From Phaeocystidibacter sp965659415 (GTDB lineage Bacteria > Bacteroidota > Bacteroidia > Flavobacteriales > Schleiferiaceae): 64,000 bases of DNA. Location of the stretch: NCBI GenBank assembly GCA_965659415.1, contig CBFHVA010000001.1:186001-250000 (forward strand), written 5' to 3'. Below, one piece after another: positions 27,471 to 34,910 of the stretch; within the stretch, counting starts at the first letter, position 1; each line of letters starts with the position of its first letter. A program made the position numbers and the translations under genes. Under the pieces are notes generated by a model that saw only the letters and a list, made by a program, of their open reading frames with translations, was not told the origin of the DNA and did not search any database.

Positions 27471-27560
27471 GATGGTGGGTGGCTGGAGGCCGGCCCCGTC
27501 AGGAGGAATGACCCAAGGTTATCAAAATACTCAAAATTCCTCCCCTTATTCCCTTTTCAA
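27471..27560 (+). ncRNA. Candidate structured RNA between the thioesterase gene and thrS
   Basis: A GC-rich island in an AT-rich spacer. GGCTGG (27481-27486) pairs with CCGGCC (27490-27495) around a three-base loop, and GTCA/TGAC (27498-27501, 27509-27512) close a loop GGAGGAA whose bases are perfectly complementary to TTCCTCC at 27537-27543 (8 bp with the flanking pair). That permits a pseudoknot or an alternative fold. A -7-like box TAATTTTG (27462-27469) lies just upstream. No known RNA family was recognised, and it ends before the thrS promoter element, so a leader of thrS is only one possibility. Confidence 0.4.
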
Positions 27561-27576
27561 GCAGCTTTGAACAAAC

Positions 27577-27584
27577 TACCTTTG
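27577..27584 (+). promoter_or_regulatory. Putative -7 promoter element of the thrS operon
   Basis: TACCTTTG matches TAnnTTTG; transcription would begin near 27590, about 26 nt before the thrS ATG. Confidence 0.55.
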
Positions 27585-27616
27585 CACCTTAACTTCACTC
27601 GTAACGAAGATTTAAG

Positions 27617-29557
27617 ATGATCAAAGTAACTCTACCCGATGGATCAGTTCGGGAGATGCCGGACGGCAGTAGCGCGATGGATGTGGCGAAGGACATCAGC
27701 CACGGATTAGCCAGAAACGTACTCAGTGGAAACTACAATGGAGAAACCATCGAACTGGAGGAAGTCCTGCCAGGAGATGGTGATTTGAAGCTCTTCACCT
27801 GGAACGATACCGAAGGTAAAACAGCATTCTGGCACTCGTCTGCTCACTTACTGGCTCAGGCCCTTCAGCATTTATTCCCGAAAGTAAAGCTCACAATCGG
27901 ACCACCAATTGAAAATGGTTTTTACTACGACGTAGATCTAAATGGTGAGTCCATTGGAGAAGCCGACTTTCCGAGAATTGAGAAGCAAATGCTCGAATTC
28001 GCCCGTCAAAAGGCAGAATTCAAAATGCGCGCAGTAACGAAAGATGAGGCACTCGCATACTACAAAGACAACGAGTACAAAACGGAACTCATTCAGAATT
28101 TAGAAGACGGAACCATTACATTTTGTGATCATAGCGACTTTACCGACTTGTGTAGAGGCGGGCATATTCCAAACACGAGCTACATCAAAGCTGCCAAGGT
28201 GATGAATGTCGCCGGGGCTTATTGGCGCGGGAATGAGAATAATCCACAGCTCACTCGTGTATACGCAGTTTCCTTCCCTAAGCAATCTGAGCTTAAGGAG
28301 TATCTCGAACTACTTGAAAAAGCCAAGGAGCGCGATCACCGTAAACTAGGTAAGGAACTAGAGCTGTTCACCTTCAGCAAACGCGTTGGTCAAGGTTTAC
28401 CTCTCTGGCTCCCTAAGGGTGCTGCATTACGCGAGAGGTTGGAACAATTTCTCAAGCGTGCACAGAAGAAAGCGGGATATGATCAAGTGATTAGTCCGCA
28501 CATTGGAAATAAGGACCTCTACGTAACTTCTGGCCACTACGCCAAATACGGGAAGGACAGCTTCCAACCAATCAACACACCGGAAGAGGACGAAGAGTAC
28601 TTGCTCAAGCCGATGAACTGCCCTCATCACTGCGAAATTTATAAGTCATCACCACGCTCTTATCGCGATCTTCCTATTCGCTTTGCCGAATTCGGAACCG
28701 TTTATCGCTACGAACAAAGTGGTGAGCTGCATGGACTTACTCGAGTTCGCGGATTTACTCAGGATGATGCACATATTTTCTGTACTCCTGATCAAGTGAA
28801 GGATGAGTTCAAGAAAGTAATCGACCTTGTACTTTATATCTTCAAAACGCTTGACTTCCATGAGTTTACCGCTCAGATTTCTCTTCGCGATCCTGAGAAC
28901 AAGGAGAAATACATCGGTAGCGATGATAACTGGGAGAAGTCGGAAACGGCCATCAAAGAAGCCGCAGAAGAGAAAGGGCTGAACACTGTAGTTGAATATG
29001 GTGAAGCTGCGTTCTATGGGCCTAAGCTCGACTTTATGATCAAGGATGCCTTAGGGAGAAAGTGGCAGCTAGGAACTATCCAGGTTGACTATAATCTGCC
29101 TGAGCGCTTTGAACTTGAGTACAAAGGAAGCGACAATGAGCTGCACCGTCCAGTTATGATTCACCGTGCCCCATTCGGCTCCATGGAACGATTTGTTGCC
29201 GTTTTACTTGAACATTGCGGTGGTAACTTCCCACTTTGGTTGATGCCAGAGCAAGTTGCTATTCTCCCTATTTCAGATAAGTATCAGGGATACAGTGAGA
29301 AAGTTTCGAAATTGCTTGAAAATTACGATATTCGCGCCCTCATTGACGACCGAAGTGAGAAGATCGGAAGAAAGATTCGCGACGCTGAGGTGAGCAAGAT
29401 TCCTTACATGCTTATCGCAGGTGAGAAAGAGTCAGAAAGCGAGACCCTCTCCGTACGTCGACACGGAGAAGGAGATATTGGAACGATGAGCGTGGCGGAA
29501 TTTGCCGAACTTATCGGGAAAGAAGTTGAAGAAAGGTTAGCCCCATTTGAGGATTAA
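27617..29557 (+). CDS. thrS: Threonyl-tRNA synthetase
   Basis: A 646-residue class II synthetase. It has the TGS domain (residues 1-60), the editing domain with the HSSAHLLAQAL and GGHIPNT metal-type motifs, the catalytic core (MNCPHHCEIY zinc Cys, motif 2 FGTVYRYEQSGELHGLTRVRGF-type region, motif 3 HRAPFGSMERF) and the C-terminal anticodon-binding domain. Length matches the family. First gene of the thrS-infC-rpmI-rplT unit. Confidence 0.98.
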   Translation: MIKVTLPDGSVREMPDGSSAMDVAKDISHGLARNVLSGNYNGETIELEEVLPGDGDLKLFTWNDTEGKTAFWHSSAHLLAQALQHLFPKVKLTIGPPIENGFYYDVDLNGESIGEADFPRIEKQMLEFARQKAEFKMRAVTKDEALAYYKDNEYKTELIQNLEDGTITFCDHSDFTDLCRGGHIPNTSYIKAAKVMNVAGAYWRGNENNPQLTRVYAVSFPKQSELKEYLELLEKAKERDHRKLGKELELFTFSKRVGQGLPLWLPKGAALRERLEQFLKRAQKKAGYDQVISPHIGNKDLYVTSGHYAKYGKDSFQPINTPEEDEEYLLKPMNCPHHCEIYKSSPRSYRDLPIRFAEFGTVYRYEQSGELHGLTRVRGFTQDDAHIFCTPDQVKDEFKKVIDLVLYIFKTLDFHEFTAQISLRDPENKEKYIGSDDNWEKSETAIKEAAEEKGLNTVVEYGEAAFYGPKLDFMIKDALGRKWQLGTIQVDYNLPERFELEYKGSDNELHRPVMIHRAPFGSMERFVAVLLEHCGGNFPLWLMPEQVAILPISDKYQGYSEKVSKLLENYDIRALIDDRSEKIGRKIRDAEVSKIPYMLIAGEKESESETLSVRRHGEGDIGTMSVAEFAELIGKEVEERLAPFED

Positions 29558-29596
29558 CTATTTGAAATAAAGATTGTTAAGTTTAATTAAAACTAC

Positions 29597-30160
29597 ATTA
29601 CTCTGAGGAGACCAAGAAAAAGAGCCCCGCAGCGGAGGATGCCGCAGGAGGACAAGCATCTGATTAACGATAAGATTCGCGTACCGCGCGTTCGTGTAAT
29701 TCAAGACGGTGTTGAACCGCAAGTTTTGGAGACACGTGCGGCCTTAGCAAGAGCTCAGGAAGCGGGATTGGATTTGGTAATGATTACCGATAAGGCTGAT
29801 CCACCGGTAGTACGAATCATTGATTACAAGAAGTTTCTTTACGACCAAAAGAAGAAGCAGAAGGAAATCCAGCAGAAGGCGCAGAAGGTCACCGTTAAAG
29901 AGATTCGGTTCGGCCCTAACACGGACGATCATGACTACGAGTTTAAGCTGAAGCATGCTCGAAAGTTCTTGGAGGACGGAGCTAAATTAAAGGCATTCGT
30001 ATTCTTTAAAGGACGTACGATTGTTTACAAAGACAAAGGAGAAATTCTTCTCTTGCGCTTAGCTCAGGATCTGGAGGATGTAGGTAAAGTAGAGCAACTG
30101 CCGAAGTTGGAGGGTAAGCGAATGATCATGTTCATTGGCCCAAAGAAAAAAGGCAATTAA
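29597..30160 (+). CDS. infC: Translation initiation factor IF-3, probable ATT start
   Basis: IF-3 binds the 30S subunit and checks initiator codon and tRNA pairing. The recognisable N-domain (NDKIRVPRVRVIQDG) begins just after an ATG at 29639, but the frame is open back to 29591, and the added 14 codons from ATT 29597 read as a basic arm (LRRPRKRAPQRR) like those of other Bacteroidetes IF-3 proteins. ATT is the classic infC start in E. coli, where IF-3 represses its own translation through it. The 187-residue form fits the family; a CTG at 29603 is another option. The C-domain FKGR and MIMFIGPKK end are intact. Confidence 0.85.
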   Translation: MTLRRPRKRAPQRRMPQEDKHLINDKIRVPRVRVIQDGVEPQVLETRAALARAQEAGLDLVMITDKADPPVVRIIDYKKFLYDQKKKQKEIQQKAQKVTVKEIRFGPNTDDHDYEFKLKHARKFLEDGAKLKAFVFFKGRTIVYKDKGEILLLRLAQDLEDVGKVEQLPKLEGKRMIMFIGPKKKGN

Positions 30161-30197
30161 GAATAGTAACTGTAGGTAAGGCAAAAACTGTAGGATT

Positions 30198-30392
30198 ATG
30201 CCAAAGATGAAAACAAAGTCCAGCGCCAAAAAGCGTTTCAAGCTTACTGGAACTGGCAAAATCAAGCGTAAGCACGCTTTCAAAAGTCACATCTTGACCA
30301 AGAAAGCTACCGATCGCAAACGTCGTTTGACTGATGCCACATTAGTGGATAAGTCGGATGTTAAGAACATTAAGCAGCAACTCACTATCTGA
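30198..30392 (+). CDS. rpmI: 50S ribosomal protein L35
   Basis: A 64-residue highly basic protein with the family text PKMKTKSSAKKRFKLTGTGK at the start and HILTKKATDRKRRL in the middle. It sits 37 bp after infC and 96 bp before rplT, in the universal order. Confidence 0.98.
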   Translation: MPKMKTKSSAKKRFKLTGTGKIKRKHAFKSHILTKKATDRKRRLTDATLVDKSDVKNIKQQLTI

Positions 30393-30488
30393 TAGCTAGG
30401 GTTGCCTGGTTATATTCATTAAACCCTGTGTTGTCGCCCCAAAGAGTCTCAAATTTCGAGAACGCGCTGCACAAAAAATGAGAAAATT

Positions 30489-30833
30489 ATGCCTAGAAGT
30501 GTAAATCATGTTGCATCAAGAGCTCGCAGAAAGCGTTTGATGGAACTTTCAAAAGGTTACTACGGACGTCGCAAAAACGTTTGGACAGTAGCAAAAAACG
30601 CGGTTGAAAAAGGTCTAACCTATTCGTACCGTGATCGTCGTAACAAGAAACGCACATTCCGTGCATTGTGGATCACGCGTATCAACGCGGGTGCACGCCT
30701 CCACGGTATGTCTTACAGCGTTTTCATGGGTAAAGTAAAGGCCTCAGGTGTTGAGCTAAACCGTAAGGTACTAGCTGATCTAGCCATGAACCACCCAGAT
30801 GCTTTCAAAGCAATTGTTGAGAAAGTAAAATAA
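30489..30833 (+). CDS. rplT: 50S ribosomal protein L20
   Basis: A 114-residue early-assembly 23S rRNA-binding protein (PRSVNHVASRARRKRLMELSKGYYGRR-type start, RALWITRINAGARLHGMSYS). In other bacteria L20 also represses its own operon by binding a leader. The 96-bp gap before it holds a weak dyad (AGGGTT at 30398-30403 with AACCCT at 30422-30427), too weak to call an L20 leader. A strong terminator follows. Confidence 0.98.
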   Translation: MPRSVNHVASRARRKRLMELSKGYYGRRKNVWTVAKNAVEKGLTYSYRDRRNKKRTFRALWITRINAGARLHGMSYSVFMGKVKASGVELNRKVLADLAMNHPDAFKAIVEKVK

Positions 30834-30856
30834 ACTAGACCCTACTTACAGTACTT

Positions 30857-30882
30857 AAAGCCCCGCAATTGCGGGGCTTTTT
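30857..30882 (+). terminator. Intrinsic terminator of the thrS-rplT operon
   Basis: A perfect 10-bp stem AAAGCCCCGC/GCGGGGCTTT with an AATT loop and a T-run. Confidence 0.93.
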
Positions 30883-30990
30883 CGTTGGATTGAAGCCACG
30901 TGATTCTAAGATTTCCATTTTAGTCTTTATCCTAAAAGCCGTTTCTTTGAGGCTTGGAAGTTATAGTACTTTCTACCTAAACTATCTACC

Positions 30991-31881
30991 ATGTCGTACA
31001 GAAGGGATCGCATTCACGCATTGTCTGGAATTGGACCGAACGATTACTCGAAGGATGAGTTGAAGGACTTGGTGAAATCCCACTTGATGGAAGGGATAAG
31101 CGGAATCTGTTTTAGCGCGTATGCGGAAGGGAAAAAACCGGGAGATCAATTAGAAGACGGCGAGATTAGAGGTAGAATTGAGATTATTGCACCTCACATC
31201 AAATGGTTGCGCAGTTTTTCCTGTACGGAAGGAAATGAACTCATTCCTGGAATTGCCAAAGAATACGGCCTGAAAACCATGGTTGGCGCTTGGTTGAGTG
31301 ACGACAAGGAGCTCAACGAGAAGGAAATCGAAGGACTGCTTAATGTTGCGAGAAACGGTCATGCCGACTTGATTGCTGTAGGCAACGAGGTGTTGTATCG
31401 CGATGAATTGACCGAGGAAGAATTGCTAGAATATATCCGTCGGGTGAAAGAAGCCCTTCCCAATCACGAGGTGGGCTATGTGGATGCGTACTACGAATTC
31501 CGCAATCGGCCTAATTTAGCTGATGCCTGCGATATTATCTACACCAATTGCTACCCGTTCTGGGAAGGTTGCCACATCGACTACGCCCTCCCCTACATGA
31601 AAACCATGTATGAAATTGCCAAGACCGCTGGAAAGGGAAAGAAAGTTGTGATTACCGAAACAGGTTGGCCGTGTCAGGGTACCAATTTCGAAGCTTCAGA
31701 ACCTTCCTTTGAGCATGCCATGCGATACTTCATTAATGCACAAAATTGGGCAAAAGAAGAAAACATCTATATGATGTATTTCTCCAGCTTTGATGAAGCC
31801 TGGAAGGTTGGTGACGAAGGCGACGTTGGTGCCTATTGGGGTCTCTGGGACAAAGATGGTATTGCCAAATTCTACGAATAA
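30991..31881 (+). CDS. GH17-like beta-1,3-glucan hydrolase or transglycosylase (copy 1)
   Basis: A 296-residue TIM-barrel glycoside hydrolase of family 17. The acid/base glutamate is Glu133 in AVGNEVLYR and the nucleophile is Glu223 in VITETGWPC. No signal peptide is visible, so it is cytosolic unless exported otherwise, which is odd for a laminarinase. It would act on beta-1,3-glucan oligomers, or build/trim a beta-glucan. Four bases after its stop begins a second GH17 gene. About 110 bp of intergenic DNA after the rplT terminator supplies its promoter region. Confidence 0.85.
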   Translation: MSYRRDRIHALSGIGPNDYSKDELKDLVKSHLMEGISGICFSAYAEGKKPGDQLEDGEIRGRIEIIAPHIKWLRSFSCTEGNELIPGIAKEYGLKTMVGAWLSDDKELNEKEIEGLLNVARNGHADLIAVGNEVLYRDELTEEELLEYIRRVKEALPNHEVGYVDAYYEFRNRPNLADACDIIYTNCYPFWEGCHIDYALPYMKTMYEIAKTAGKGKKVVITETGWPCQGTNFEASEPSFEHAMRYFINAQNWAKEENIYMMYFSSFDEAWKVGDEGDVGAYWGLWDKDGIAKFYE

Positions 31882-31885
31882 CAAG

Positions 31886-32833
31886 ATGTCAACATACGAT
31901 CAAATCAATCTTTGGTACGATAAAGCCATATGTTATTCTGGATATCGCGATGGCCAGAGTCCAGATGAAGGCACCTACCCTTCACATCAGGAAATACTCG
32001 AAGATTTGAGAATTCTCAAAGGTGAATGGAAGCTTCTTCGATTATACGACTGCGGAACCCATGCGGAACGCGTTCTGGAAGTCATCGAAAAAGAAAACCT
32101 CGATTTCAAACTAATGCTTGGGGCTTACATCACGGCGGAAGTCAGTAACCCCGATTGCCCCTGGGGCGGCGAGTACACCGATGAAAAACTACGCGCCAAC
32201 AAAAAATGGAATGAAGAAGAAGTTGAGCGTCTCATTCAACTGACAAACCGATATCGGAACATAGTGATGTCTGTTTCAGTGGGTAATGAAGCCACTGTTT
32301 CATGGACGGATCATATGGTGCCCGTAGAAAGCGTAATCGAATACGTGAAACGAGTAAAGCAGCATACGGATGTTCCCGTTACCTTTTGCGAGAATTACGT
32401 CCCATGGTTGGATAAACTTCAACCTCTCGTCGATGAAGTTGATTTTATTTCCATCCACACCTATCCCGTTTGGGAATACAAAACCATAGAAGAAGGGCTT
32501 TCCTTCACCCAAGAGAACTTCAATCAAGTTCAAAACGCTTACCCCGAAAAGCCCATCGTTATTACAGAAGCCGGTTGGGCTACACATTCAAACGGTAGAG
32601 GAATTGAGCCAGAGAATGTGAACGAGCAGCACCAGAGTAGATACTTCAAAGAATTTATGGAATGGACTGAGAAAGAAGGTATCCTCGCTTTCTATTTTGA
32701 AGCTTTCGATGAAAATTGGAAAGGCTCAAATGACCCTCTTGAGCCCGAAAAACACTGGGGTCTTTATCGAACGGATCGTACGCCTAAAAAGGCCTTAGAA
32801 GATTACTTGGCTCAGAAGGTGAAGGAGTTGTAA
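31886..32833 (+). CDS. GH17-like beta-1,3-glucan hydrolase or transglycosylase (copy 2)
   Basis: A 315-residue paralogue of the preceding gene. Catalytic residues are Glu135 (SVSVGNEATVS) and Glu228 (VITEAGWATH). I start at the ATG 31886 that follows the first gene by four bases; an in-frame ATG at 31790 lies inside that gene. No signal peptide is visible. The two copies are clearly diverged (GYRDGQSPDEGTYPS here has no match in copy 1), so this is an old duplication or two recruited enzymes acting in series on a laminarin-type glucan. Downstream is the decayed DUF748 gene. Confidence 0.87.
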   Translation: MSTYDQINLWYDKAICYSGYRDGQSPDEGTYPSHQEILEDLRILKGEWKLLRLYDCGTHAERVLEVIEKENLDFKLMLGAYITAEVSNPDCPWGGEYTDEKLRANKKWNEEEVERLIQLTNRYRNIVMSVSVGNEATVSWTDHMVPVESVIEYVKRVKQHTDVPVTFCENYVPWLDKLQPLVDEVDFISIHTYPVWEYKTIEEGLSFTQENFNQVQNAYPEKPIVITEAGWATHSNGRGIEPENVNEQHQSRYFKEFMEWTEKEGILAFYFEAFDENWKGSNDPLEPEKHWGLYRTDRTPKKALEDYLAQKVKEL

Positions 32834-32846
32834 CTTGACAAGATGA

Positions 32847-34307
32847 GTGAGAGTTTATATCAACTTATTTGTGGAAGGGAATACGAACGAGGCAGAAAAG
32901 GCCATCATTAATGGCGTTATTGCCCTAAGTGATTTCGAAGTAACTGACACTACAGATCAGAGAGTAGTAGGTTTCGATTCCTTTAGCGTTCAGCTCGATA
33001 CTATTGATAACTACATTGCAAACTTCCAACTAGGCACTGTAGCGCTCGATGGGTCTTAAACCTATTTCGAATTATCTGAAAATACCAACAATTTTTCAGA
33101 CCTGATTGAGCCCTCCGAGGGTTCAGATGTTGATGTCAATCAACTTGAAGTAGCCGAAACAGAGAATGACACCTCACAAACACCGGAACCAACATTTGGA
33201 ATCAAGCATTTCGTGATGAGTAATGGAGTACTGGATTACACCGATAATCTTACGGGTCAGCCGTTCAAGTATGGATTAAGCGAAATCTCTGTCGATTCGA
33301 AGGACATCAAAAATCAAACGGATTGGTTGAGCCTCACTTCTAGCATGCTGCTCAATGGACGAGGTAACTTAATCGCCGAAATTGGTACCAACCCAAATGA
33401 TTACAGTACAAAAACCACCGTTAATATTGCTATTGGGAAGTTCATGCTCCCTGATTTGAATATTTACACCGATCACTACGTGGGGCACAATGCCGTTCAA
33501 GGGGATATGTACTACTACTCGAATTTTATCATCACCAATTGCCAAATGCAAAGCGACAACCGCTTGGTGATTAAAAATACCGAACTCGAAGTATCTGGAC
33601 GTCAGCTCAACACTCTTCCATTGAAGTTTGCCTTTTTCCTTCTCACTGATAAAAATGGCGATGTAAATTTGGATGTTCTTGTTAGAGGCAATCTCAACGA
33701 TCCGAGCGTGGATATTGGAACCATTGTTTGGAACACGTTTAAAAATGTAATCGTCAAAACCACCTCTGCGCCCTTAGGTTTTCTCGTAGGCTTAGTAGAT
33801 GGCGACCCAGAGGAACTAAAGGAAATTGCATTCATTTATACCGATACGATTCCAACAAGCAAACACGTCAGCCAGTTTGATTAACTCCTCGATTTGGCGG
33901 GTCAGAAAGACGAGTTGAGCATTACCCTTACCTACCATGTGGATGCTTCGCTGCAAAGGGAGGCCATAAGAATGGAGTGGCTAGGAACAGCCTTTAACCT
34001 AGCAACAGGAGATGATTATGCGGACGTTGAGGATGAATTTGAGACTTATGTTTATGAGCAATACGGAGCAGATACGCTGGGCTTTATACCCACAGTCCTG
34101 AAGCTCACGAAAGCAATCAATCTTGATAGTTTATGTTCAATTCGAAATGAGCAACTCAGGCTGAAGACTAGGGAGTACATCAAAAATATCAACCCGACAC
34201 CGCAAATTCGAGTTGAAACCGCTCCCAGGGATTCCCCGGATAACGTGGGTTCCTATCCAAGGTTTTTAATTACCTACGGCACATTAGTTAACAAGCACTT
34301 TTTCTAA
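32847..34307 (+). pseudogene. Decayed DUF748 (AsmA-like) gene with two in-frame TAA codons
   Basis: Three adjacent segments are in one reading frame: 32847-33059, 33060-33884 and 33885-34307, separated only by TAA at 33057-33059 and TAA at 33882-33884. Translating through both gives one continuous DUF748-type C-terminal region: GQPFKYGLSEISV, MLLNGRGNLIAEI, LNIYTDHYVG, MYYYSNFIITN, LPLKFAFFLLTDKNGDVNLDVLVRG-like text, FLVGLVDGDPEELKEIAF and, across the second stop, QFD-stop-LLDLAGQKDELSITLTYHVD. The large N-terminal part of the family is absent; the visible part begins directly after the GH17 gene. DUF748 proteins are envelope/AsmA-like lipid or glycan transport factors. Two stops and 5' loss make it a pseudogene; sequencing error at both sites is less likely. 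Confidence 0.8.
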
Positions 34308-34309
34308 TC

Positions 34310-34370
34310 CAAGGACAACCTTTTCACTTGGTGTGCGTATAGTAAGTATAATCCAAGTGCATTGTCCTTG
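34310..34370 (+). promoter_or_regulatory. Nested inverted repeats covering the sigma-factor start codon
   Basis: CAAGGACAA (34310-34318) is perfectly complementary to TTGTCCTTG (34362-34370), and inside it CACTTGG (34325-34331) is perfectly complementary to CCAAGTG (34353-34359), around a 21-base loop. The TTG start codon of the following gene is the first three bases of the outer 3' arm. No T-run follows, so it is not a terminator. It may be an RNA hairpin hiding the start, or a protein-binding dyad. Confidence 0.45.
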
Positions 34371-34910
34371 AATTCACCATCTGAATTAATCCGCGTTGTT
34401 GAGGCTTGCCGCGACAACAATCGACTCGCTCAAAAGAAGCTGTATCAGCACTTCTATGGGTACGGGTTGAGCGTGGCTTTCAGATATGTGAATAACCGTG
34501 AAGATGCAGTTGAGATATTGAATACCTCGTTTGTCAAGGTGTTTAAAAATCTAGATTCATATGATCTAGAAAAGCCATTCAAACCTTGGATTCGGCGAAT
34601 ATTGGTGAATACATCTATTGATTTCCTGCGCGTTAGAAAACGAATTACGGAAAGCAGAGATATTGAAACCGTTCCTGAACCAGGTAGAGATGAATCGGTA
34701 ACAAGCCAACTTGCTTACGAAGAAGTTTTAAAGTTGATCCAACAGCTTAGTCCATCGTACAGAGCTGTGTTCAACTTATTTGTGATAGAGGGATATAAAC
34801 ATGAAGAGATCGCAGATATGCTCGATATTTCTGTGGGTACTTCGAAGTCCAACTTGTTCAAAGCTAAAGCCCATTTGAAAAAGGCGTTAGAAAAATTGGA
34901 GATTGAATGA
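34362..34910 (+). CDS. ECF-type RNA polymerase sigma factor
   Basis: A 182-residue sigma-70 family factor. Region 2 is visible at about residues 25-90 (YRYVNNREDAVEILNTSFVKVFKNLDSY and KPFKPWIRRILVNTSIDFLR), and region 4 at about 125-178 (LSPSYRAVFNLFVIEGYKHEEIADMLDISVGTSKSNLFKAK). No ATG or GTG exists in frame upstream after the TAA of the pseudogene, so TTG 34362 (or TTG 34368) must be the start. The last bases overlap the ATG of the downstream gene (ATGA), the usual sigma/anti-sigma coupling. Upstream hairpin may control its translation. Confidence 0.9.
   Translation: MSLNSPSELIRVVEACRDNNRLAQKKLYQHFYGYGLSVAFRYVNNREDAVEILNTSFVKVFKNLDSYDLEKPFKPWIRRILVNTSIDFLRVRKRITESRDIETVPEPGRDESVTSQLAYEEVLKLIQQLSPSYRAVFNLFVIEGYKHEEIADMLDISVGTSKSNLFKAKAHLKKALEKLEIE

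Noticed and set aside
30393..30488. Possible L20 autoregulatory leader between rpmI and rplT.
   Set aside because: Only a 6-bp dyad (AGGGTT/AACCCT) is visible, with no match to a known L20 leader by eye.
32847..34307. Programmed readthrough or an altered genetic code at the two TAA codons of the DUF748 gene.
   Set aside because: No stop codons interrupt the conserved genes around it, the family N-terminus is missing, and simple decay explains the data.
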